A DNA stretch of 64,000 bases from NCBI RefSeq assembly GCF_000733845.1, contig NZ_JPOI01000001.1, positions 310,001 through 374,000 on the forward strand, written 5' to 3'. Position 1 is the first letter of the stretch; each line of letters opens with the position of its first letter. The translations under genes and the position numbers were made by a program. Source of the stretch: Geobacillus vulcani PSS1 (GTDB lineage: Bacteria > Bacillota > Bacilli > Bacillales > Anoxybacillaceae). Below, in pieces: positions 58,332-64,000 of this stretch. Below the pieces are notes generated by a model. That model saw only the letters and a list, made by a program, of their open reading frames with translations. It was not told the origin of the DNA and did no database searches.

Positions 58332-58673
58332 ATGGAATCGTTGGAAAAGCGAGTGGCCAAACTGGAATTTCACCAGTCCCTGTTGATGGAAATGATCGAC
58401 GAAACGAAAAAACCATTTTATTCCCTTATCATCCGCGCTGATTTGACCAAAGAAGAAGTCGACGCCCTCCTGGCGTTTTGCCAAGAGCTTGCCGACCAAT
58501 ACGAACAGCAAAAAGCGGAAGGGTTGACGATTTTCACTCCCCTGCTCGTGCAGTTTGCTGGAATGCTTCATCCGAACCTTCCGCTGGAACAGACAATTGA
58601 CGCTCTTTTGGCCCAACAAATGTTTGTCCCGCTGATGACCGAGCTGAAAACGCTCATTCGCACCATCAGTTAG
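58332..58673 (+). CDS. yhaI: YhaI-family protein (DUF1878)
   Basis: Cytoplasmic helical protein of 113 residues, [20 protein letters not shown] then [15 protein letters not shown] DUF1878 pattern. The length equals that of B. subtilis YhaI. The ATG follows AAAAGGAG. It converges with scoC, overlapping it by eight bases at the 3' ends, so the two messages are mutually antisense at their ends. Confidence 0.8.
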
Positions 58674-59271
58674 CCTGGCTGGCCAATTCTTTCTCATGCT
58701 CTTCCGTTTTCGGCTTTCGCTTGACAAGTTTGCCGTCCTGCTCGATAAAATCTTCTTTAATGTTTTCAAACGCCCGCTCGAAAATTTCCATGAAATCATC
58801 GCCATAAATGTTGCGGACGATGCACATCATTTCTAAAATTTCTGGAAACTTCCCGTACAACTCGCGCAACGGCAACGCCCCATTGAAAACGGCATTTTTC
58901 GTCGGGTCATACGTCTCCATCAGCTTCATCAACACTTCTTCGCCTTTTTCCGTCAACTCAATGTACGTATTGCGCTTGTCATCCTGTTTTTTGGAAAACG
59001 AAAGCAATCCTTTTTCTTCTAATTTTTTTGAGAAGTTGAACGCCGTCGATACGTGCATCACGCCAAACTTGGCGATTTCCGAAATCGAGGCTCCCTTGAA
59101 ATGATAGGCGATCCATAAAATGTGATGTTCGTTAATGTTCAAGTCAAACGGCTTGATCCACCGTTGCCAATCTTTTTCAATCGATTTCCATAACGCTTTG
59201 CTCAACTGGGCAATTCGTTGGCTGAATAACATCGCCTCTTTGATGGAATAATGCTGTTCTGTCGCTTTCAT
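58666..59271 (-). CDS. scoC: Transition-state regulator ScoC (Hpr), MarR family
   Basis: Winged-helix repressor of extracellular protease, sporulation and peptide-transport genes, 201 residues. The DNA-binding part includes [40 protein letters not shown] and the wing [17 protein letters not shown]. The ATG at 59271 gives the family length (203 in B. subtilis); a reading to 59427 has no site. It is the natural counterpart of the secretion genes nearby. Confidence 0.93.
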
Positions 59272-59425
59272 TGTTCCACCCACTCTTCCCTCACCGTATT
59301 TTTTACTCTCCATTATATCAATAAAACAAAAAGGAATAAAGACAAAAGTATTTATTTTTATGATTTTTTTTGCATATTCATAGTAGTAAACATAAGGCGC
59401 TTGGCGCATACAGGAGGAGAATGCC

Positions 59426-59614
59426 ATGGTGTATATACAATGGCTGCTTATCGTCTTCGGATTCTTATTTTTCTGTCTTTTTATAAACGCATTTGTTACC
59501 TTATGGAAAGCGCGGGCGTACCCACCGAAAGCATTGCTGAAAGAACGGACTTTGCGCTATATTGGAATAGCGTCCATTTGCTTGCTCACCGCTTGGCTTC
59601 TCAGCTATGTCTAA
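59426..59614 (+). CDS. Small two-helix membrane protein
   Basis: Unrecognised 62-residue protein with two hydrophobic segments ([20 protein letters not shown] and [17 protein letters not shown]) and a basic loop between. The ATG follows CAGGAGGAG at ideal spacing, so it is very likely expressed. It is divergent from scoC and ends before a bidirectional terminator. Confidence 0.7.
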
Positions 59615-59672
59615 TATATCAGAAATGAATGGAATGCGAGGAATTTTTTTCTTATCCCCTCTCTTTGATAGC

Positions 59673-59703
59673 AAAAAACCCGACCAGCAATGATCGGGTT
59701 TTT
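59673..59703. terminator. Bidirectional terminator between the small membrane gene and trpP
   Basis: AAAACCCGA / TCGGGTTTT with a 10-base loop, flanked by A- and T-runs. It serves both convergent genes. Confidence 0.88.
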
Positions 59704-59709
59704 CGCCGT

Positions 59710-60240
59710 CTACACGTGCGCTGTAACGTTCATCCGTCGGAAAATCGATGATGCGATCGGATAGATGATGGCCATCGCCACTGCGTTCAACGCCGCTGTC
59801 GGCAGCACGATGGTGACAAACAGCGCCGAAAACGTCGCTCCGCCTGGCAACCCGACAAACAAGAGCGCTGCTGCCAAAAACACTGCGCCGGAAATCGCTG
59901 TGCCGACGGCTGCCAACACCGCGGCCCCGATGACCGTTTGGCTATATGTTTTCATCAAAGCCGCTAAGGCAAACACAACAAGGGCGGTGATGATTTTATC
60001 GATCATATTCGGCAGCTGCCCACCCGGAAACGTCGTCGTCATGGCTGAGATCAAACCGGTGACGACACCGACAAGGCCGACCGCTTTGACGTTTGGAAAA
60101 AGCAAAATCGCCAAAAACATCATCGCCAGCATCATATCCGGCTTCATTCCGAAAAACAATCCCGGAATAACCGCATGCAACACGGCTCCGATTCCGACTA
60201 ACAGCGCCATCGATACTAATGCTCTCACATTCATGCTCAT
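59710..60240 (-). CDS. trpP: Tryptophan transporter TrpP
   Basis: Membrane protein of 176 residues with five to six hydrophobic segments, belonging to the TrpP (YhaG) family of tryptophan importers: PGLFFGMKPDMMLAMMFLAI and FPGGQLPNMIDKIITALVVF. The ATG at 60240 (or 60234) is embedded in a run of GAG triplets that forms a TRAP-binding site covering the ribosome site, so tryptophan should repress translation. A TATAAT at 60286-60291 is a likely -10, giving trpP its own promoter downstream of serC. Confidence 0.9.
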   Translation of the reverse strand: MSMNVRALVSMALLVGIGAVLHAVIPGLFFGMKPDMMLAMMFLAILLFPNVKAVGLVGVVTGLISAMTTTFPGGQLPNMIDKIITALVVFALAALMKTYSQTVIGAAVLAAVGTAISGAVFLAAALLFVGLPGGATFSALFVTIVLPTAALNAVAMAIIYPIASSIFRRMNVTAHV

Positions 60241-60270
60241 CTCTCCTCTTCTCTCCTCATCTATATGCTC
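60224..60270 (-). promoter_or_regulatory. TRAP (MtrB)-binding site over the trpP ribosome binding site
   Basis: On the mRNA strand six triplets run in strict 5-base periodicity: TAG at 60263-60261, then GAG at 60258, 60253, 60248, 60243 and 60238 (first bases), each separated by two bases. A further GAG lies four bases upstream (60270-60268) and another inside the coding start (60226-60224). GAG/UAG triplets spaced by two to three bases are what the TRAP ring binds. The run overlaps the Shine-Dalgarno and ATG, which implies tryptophan-dependent translational repression as known for B. subtilis trpP. Confidence 0.88.
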
Positions 60271-60324
60271 AAGAATTTTTTTATCATTATATCACTTTGC
60301 AGTGTAAAAGTGAAGAAGAAATTT

Positions 60325-61407
60325 TCAGGCAAAACGGCGGCGGAACTCGTTCATAAATGACGCAAGCGCTTCGCACGCCTCAAGCGGCACCGCGTTGTAA
60401 ATCGACGCCCGGCAACCGCCGATCGATCGGTGCCCGCCAAGCCCGACAAACCCACGTTCTTTCGCCTCGGTGAGGAACGTTTTCGTCAGCTCCGCATTGG
60501 GAAGCGTAAAGGTGACGTTCATAAGCGAACGGCTTCCCTTTTCGGCGTGCGGTTTGTAAAAGCCGCCGCTTTCATCAATCGCCTCATACAGCACGGCCGC
60601 CTTTTGCCGGTTGCGCTCTTCCATCGCCGCCACACCGCCTTGCTCTTCGACCCATTCGAGCACGAGCGACAGCATGTAAATCGCAAACGTCGGCGGCGTG
60701 TTGTAAAGCGAATTGCTCTTCTGGTGCGTCCGGTAATCGAGCATCGTCGGCAGCCCGTCCGGGATGCGTTCAAGCAAGTCATTGCGGAGAATGACGACCG
60801 TGACTCCTGATGGGCCGAGGTTTTTTTGCGCCCCGGCGTAAATGAGGGCAAACTGGCTGACGTCAAACGGGCGGCTTAAAATATCGCTCGACATATCCGC
60901 GACCAAGTCAACCGGTGTGTTCGGGAACGCCTGCCATTGGGTGCCGAAGATCGTGTTGTTTGACGTGATATGGACGTAGGCGGCGTTTTTCGGCCATTGG
61001 ACGTCGTCAAGCGACGGAATGTATGTGTAGTTCGCTTCTTTGCTCGAAGCGACGACCGTTGTCAAACCGATTTTTTGCGCTTCCTTCAGCGCTTTTTCCG
61101 ACCACGCCCCCGTCAGCACATAACAGCCGATTTTCCCTTCCGTCAGGAGGTTCATCGGCACCATCGAAAACTGCAAGCTCGCCCCGCCTTGCAAAAATAA
61201 AATGTCATAGCCGTCCGGCACGTTGAGAAGCCGCTTGAGCCGCTCTTTCGCCGCATTGTGCACAGCCTCGTATTCTTTGCTCCGATGGCTTAATTCCATG
61301 ACCGACATGCCGGTGTTTTGAAAATTAAGCAGCTCTTTTTGCGCCCGCTCAAGCACCGGAAGCGGCAGCGCTGACGGGCCGGCGTTGAAGTTGTATGCGC
61401 GTTTCAT
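60325..61407 (-). CDS. serC: Phosphoserine aminotransferase
   Basis: PLP enzyme (fold type I) converting 3-phosphohydroxypyruvate to phosphoserine in serine biosynthesis. The protein has 360 residues starting MKRAYNFNAGPSALPLPVLE. PLP-lysine region: IYAGAQKNLGPSGVTVV; the C-terminal GLGGHRSIGGCRASIYNAV is diagnostic. The ATG at 61407 is preferred over 61413 because GAGGG is six bases upstream of it. A degenerate cre-like GAAAGCGCTTT lies near 61490-61503 upstream. trpP follows, as in B. subtilis. Confidence 0.94.
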   Translation of the reverse strand: MKRAYNFNAGPSALPLPVLERAQKELLNFQNTGMSVMELSHRSKEYEAVHNAAKERLKRLLNVPDGYDILFLQGGASLQFSMVPMNLLTEGKIGCYVLTGAWSEKALKEAQKIGLTTVVASSKEANYTYIPSLDDVQWPKNAAYVHITSNNTIFGTQWQAFPNTPVDLVADMSSDILSRPFDVSQFALIYAGAQKNLGPSGVTVVILRNDLLERIPDGLPTMLDYRTHQKSNSLYNTPPTFAIYMLSLVLEWVEEQGGVAAMEERNRQKAAVLYEAIDESGGFYKPHAEKGSRSLMNVTFTLPNAELTKTFLTEAKERGFVGLGGHRSIGGCRASIYNAVPLEACEALASFMNEFRRRFA

Positions 61408-61534
61408 CGTCATCCCTCACTTTGCCTCCTGGTAGTCCATGATATTATTATCCTAACACGATTCGAAAAAAAAGAAAGGGAATTTTTCGAAAAAAGCGCT
61501 TTCAAACGAAATCTTCCAAAAAAGAAAGCCCCTG

Positions 61535-61729
61535 CTATTGCAAGGACTTGGCCTGTTTCCGCCGTTCCCGTTCCTGGCGGATGCGTTCCATGTAAACTTC
61601 GCCTTCTTTTTCAATGAACGCCTCGTCAATTTCCCGCTCGCGCGCCGCCGTTTTTACGGTCATATAGCCGCTGAAAATAATGCCGGCAACGACCAAATAC
61701 ACCCACCAAGGCAAACTGAGCATCGCCAT
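61535..61729 (-). CDS. yhaL: Sporulation protein YhaL
   Basis: 64-residue membrane protein: one N-terminal helix (LPWWVYLVVAGIIFSGYMTV) then a highly charged helical tail (EAFIEKEGEVYMERIRQERE). The pattern matches YhaL, which in B. subtilis is made during sporulation. The ATG follows AAGGGGG. It lies between the yhaM-linked small gene and serC. Confidence 0.8.
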   Translation of the reverse strand: MAMLSLPWWVYLVVAGIIFSGYMTVKTAAREREIDEAFIEKEGEVYMERIRQERERRKQAKSLQ

Positions 61730-61790
61730 TCCCCCTTGTATGCTTGTCTTAGTACACTATACGCGCAAAAAGGGGGCAGTATGCATGGAG

Positions 61791-61815
61791 AAAGAGGCGG
61801 GAATGCCGCCTCTTT
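61791..61815 (-). terminator. Terminator of the 42-residue gene
   Basis: Perfect 10-bp stem AAAGAGGCGG / CCGCCTCTTT with a GAATG loop. Read leftward it is followed by only a short T-run (CTCCATG), so efficiency may be moderate. Confidence 0.7.
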
Positions 61816-61829
61816 CTCAGGGACAACGC

Positions 61830-61958
61830 TTATGCATCGTTTCGTTTTGGCTTCTTTTCCACCTTCGCCTTCTTCCATTGACGGCGCAACTCTCTCAACT
61901 CTTCTTTCGCCTGTTCGTATTGGGTCTTCGGGACGATTTCAATGACCGGTTCGATCAT
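61830..61958 (-). CDS. Small charged protein, 42 residues
   Basis: Very short gene: MIEPVIEIVPKTQYEQAKEE continues with LRELRRQWKKAKVEKKPKRN. A short beta-like N-terminus leads into a basic helix. GGAGG lies eight bases before the ATG and a terminator follows, so it is likely real. It may belong to the YhzD-like family, but I am not certain. Confidence 0.65.
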   Translation of the reverse strand: MIEPVIEIVPKTQYEQAKEELRELRRQWKKAKVEKKPKRNDA

Positions 61959-61981
61959 GATCCATCCCTCCTTTTCCGCCC

Positions 61982-62959
61982 CTACTCTTTACTACCCGCG
62001 TTTTTTGGCTTTGAAACAGACAAAAACGCTGGTTTGTAAAACGAGCGGTTGTCAAGGGCAAAAACGCGTTCCGTAAACTCGCCCGGCTTCACCTTCTCGA
62101 GCGCGCGGTCGATCATCGTAATTTTCGCATCCAAATTGTCAATGTAATGAAGCACCTCAGCTTCTTTGACGAGCGGCGGCTTCGGGCTGCCCCACTCCGC
62201 CTTGCCGTGATGCGCGAGCACAAGATGCTGCAAAATGACGACTTCTTCACCTTGGATGCCGAGCTGCTCCGCTGCCTTGCTGATCTCGCTCACCATGATC
62301 GAAATGTGTCCGAGCAAATTTCCTTCAAGCGTATACGCCGCCGATACCGGGCCGGACAACTCGATTACTTTGCCAAGGTCATGCAAAATGACGCCGGCAT
62401 AAAGCAAATCTTTATTGAGCGAAGGATACAGGCGAACGAGCGCCTTGGCGAGTTCAAGCATCGACACAACATGGTACGCTAGTCCGGAGATGAATTCATG
62501 ATGGTTTTTCGTCGCCGCTGGGTACTCAAAAAACTCCTTTTCATATTTTTTTAACAAATGACGGGTAATGCGCTGAATGTTTGGATTTTCCATGGCAAAT
62601 ATGTATTCCATCACTTTCGCCTTCATTTCCTCACGGCTAATCGGAGCCGTCTCCAAAAAGTCATCGACGCGCACAGCATCGCCTGAATGAGCGGGACGGA
62701 TCGAACGGATGCGCAGCTGCAGTTTTCCCCGGTAGTTATGAATATCCCCTGCCACTTTGACAATGCACTCCGGCACATAGCGCTGCTCATCGTCCGGAGA
62801 GACGTCCCATAACTTTGCTTCAATGTCGCCGCTTTTATCTTGCAAAATCAAAGTTAAAAACGGCTTGCCGTTGCTGGCAATGCCTTTCGTCGCCGATTTA
62901 ATGAGAAGAAACAAGTCAACTTGTTCCCCGACTTCATAGTGAATGATCCCTTTTGCCAC
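61982..62959 (-). CDS. yhaM: 3'-5' exoribonuclease YhaM
   Basis: RNA-degrading enzyme of 325 residues with an N-terminal OB-fold (about 10-100, [20 protein letters not shown]) and a C-terminal HD hydrolase domain with metal ligands in [15 protein letters not shown] and [14 protein letters not shown], then [18 protein letters not shown]. The GTG at 62959 is chosen for GGAGG nine bases upstream; the frame continues to 63052 without a good start. B. subtilis YhaM is 314 residues. Confidence 0.92.
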   Translation of the reverse strand: MAKGIIHYEVGEQVDLFLLIKSATKGIASNGKPFLTLILQDKSGDIEAKLWDVSPDDEQRYVPECIVKVAGDIHNYRGKLQLRIRSIRPAHSGDAVRVDDFLETAPISREEMKAKVMEYIFAMENPNIQRITRHLLKKYEKEFFEYPAATKNHHEFISGLAYHVVSMLELAKALVRLYPSLNKDLLYAGVILHDLGKVIELSGPVSAAYTLEGNLLGHISIMVSEISKAAEQLGIQGEEVVILQHLVLAHHGKAEWGSPKPPLVKEAEVLHYIDNLDAKITMIDRALEKVKPGEFTERVFALDNRSFYKPAFLSVSKPKNAGSKE

Positions 62960-63027
62960 TTCGTTCTCCTCCGTTTCTCCGTACGTACCTTCTAGTATAT
63001 CATAACGGGTAGAGGGCAAAAAGAAAG

Positions 63028-63046
63028 CCTTGCCGAAACGGCAAGG
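63028..63046 (-). terminator. Terminator after the ABC-2 permease gene
   Basis: 8-bp stem CCTTGCCG / CGGCAAGG with an AAA loop, then (leftward) CTTTCTTTTT. It separates the permease gene from yhaM. Confidence 0.85.
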
Positions 63047-63077
63047 AAACATTGGTCCAAGCGTCCTGCCATGCTGT

Positions 63078-64000
63078 TCATTTTTTTGTTAACTGAACAG
63101 CCTGTCTCATATCCTTAAAAATGTTCATTCGTCCATACATCAGCACGCCGCCTCGATACACTTTGGCGCCAAAGTAGATCAGCAAGGCAATCGTCGCCGC
63201 TAAAAGCGCGAGGCTGAGCGCCACTTCCCATCCCGGCACGGAAACGAGGCCGATGCGCAAAAACATGAGCATCGGAGCGAAAAAGGGGACAAACGAGGCG
63301 CCGGTCACAAACGCCGACTCTGGCACATTCAAGCCAAACATCGCGATCATAAACGCAGCGACAACCAACATCATGACCGGCGTAATCGCCGGCTGCACAT
63401 CTTCAACCCGGCTGACGAGCGAACCGAGCACGGCAAATAACACCGCGTACAAGAGGTAACCGAGCAAGAAAAAAACGAGTGCGTACACAAATAGCGATGC
63501 CGGCACGTGGTCAAATCCGAGAAAACGCCACACTTCCCGCCCACTCGTTTTCAACGCGGCGAAAGCGACGGCAAAAAAAACGAAGAATTGCGTCAAGCTG
63601 ACCAAAGCAACGCCGATGATTTTGCCAAACAACTGTTGAACCGGGGAAACACTCGAAACTAAAATTTCCATCACACGCGACGATTTTTCCGTCGCCACCT
63701 CCGTCGCGATCATTCCTCCATACATCAAAACAAACATATACATCGCGAAAAGAAGGACATAAACAAGAGCGCGTGCTTGATTCAACTCCTCTTCCGTCTT
63801 CGCGTTTTTTTCCAATGCCACCTTCTGGAACGGAACTGGTTTGTAAAGCTCAGCCATTTGTTCATCCGTCAGGCCGAGCTTAGCGGCTGAAAGCGCCGTT
63901 TTCAACTGGCTCAGCGCTCGTTCCAGCTCCTCCGGTGTCTGATTGTCCACAATCGTATTGGCATAATACACCGCTTCCGGCAATCCTTCCGCATCCATGG
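63078..64000 (-). CDS. yhaP: ABC-2 type export permease YhaP (NatB-like), 5' end beyond window
   Basis: C-terminal three quarters (about 307 residues) of an ABC-2 permease, with six hydrophobic segments from [20 protein letters not shown] onward and the family motif [20 protein letters not shown] (near residue 135 of the visible part). The N-terminal membrane segment and start lie to the right. Related NatB proteins export sodium, but YhaP's substrate is not established. Context (next to yhaM) supports yhaP. Confidence 0.85.
   Translation of the reverse strand, partial: MDAEGLPEAVYYANTIVDNQTPEELERALSQLKTALSAAKLGLTDEQMAELYKPVPFQKVALEKNAKTEEELNQARALVYVLLFAMYMFVLMYGGMIATEVATEKSSRVMEILVSSVSPVQQLFGKIIGVALVSLTQFFVFFAVAFAALKTSGREVWRFLGFDHVPASLFVYALVFFLLGYLLYAVLFAVLGSLVSRVEDVQPAITPVMMLVVAAFMIAMFGLNVPESAFVTGASFVPFFAPMLMFLRIGLVSVPGWEVALSLALLAATIALLIYFGAKVYRGGVLMYGRMNIFKDMRQAVQLTKK

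Noticed and set aside
61490..61508. cre site upstream of serC
   Set aside because: GAAAGCGCTTT resembles the core, but the outer CA positions are wrong and catabolite control of serC is not expected.

Overview
The window is chromosomal DNA of a thermophilic Bacillaceae member, most likely Geobacillus. GC content is fairly high, ribosome binding sites are strong GGAGG types, and the gene content and local order match the Bacillus subtilis yhaP-yhfL-comK-addAB-gerP-yisK-asnO neighbourhood in several blocks. The proteins also look like Geobacillus; for example, the cytoplasmic GH13 enzyme has catalytic residues at the positions known for Geobacillus neopullulanase. Species-level assignment is not possible from sequence reading alone. 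No rRNA, tRNA, CRISPR array or prophage was seen.

Layout, left to right. (1) 1-6.5 kb: a maltodextrin locus. A binding lipoprotein, two permeases and a secreted alpha-amylase (cut by the left edge) are transcribed leftward, and a cytoplasmic neopullulanase/cyclomaltodextrinase rightward. The shared control region holds three near-identical LacI-family operator boxes. (2) 6.5-18 kb: an AraC-regulator remnant, a MATE exporter, asparagine synthetase, an unknown gene, a FIST-PAS-GGDEF-EAL protein bracketed by two 242-bp direct-repeat mobile elements, then yisL, yisK, a Spo0E-like phosphatase, a DUF418 membrane protein and an acyl-CoA synthetase remnant. (3) 18.2-20.8 kb: spore-coat permeability genes gerPA-gerPF plus two extra divergent GerPA/PF paralogues. 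(4) 21-33 kb: DNA-end processing operon addB-addA-sbcD-sbcC. (5) 33-37 kb: signal peptidase, TVP38-like membrane protein, comK, yhzC-like gene, isocitrate lyase. (6) 37-42 kb: azlCD amino-acid exporter, D-amino-acid aminotransferase, a three-gene ABC importer. (7) 42-48 kb: lcfB with a FadR-type box, yhfI, yhfH, yhgE and its TetR regulator yhgD. (8) 48.5-56.6 kb: haem genes hemE-hemH-hemY, transporter yhfA, ecsAB, a strongly structured intergenic RNA candidate, and hit. (9) 56.6-64 kb: prsA, a YjcZ-type peptide, yhaI, scoC, trpP with a TRAP-binding site, serC, yhaL, yhaM and a partial ABC-2 permease.

How the genes fit together: the left end imports and degrades starch fragments. Much of the rest serves stationary-phase life: sporulation and germination (gerP, yhaL, Spo0E-like, YjcZ), competence (comK), protein secretion (prsA, sipV, ecsAB), and its repressor scoC. 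The two most unusual signals are the pair of noncoding IS200/IS605-like elements (10.86-11.11 and 14.16-14.41 kb), which resemble TnpB guide-RNA-bearing remnants and flank a c-di-GMP gene, and the multi-helix RNA candidate between ecsA and hit (55.84-56.14 kb).
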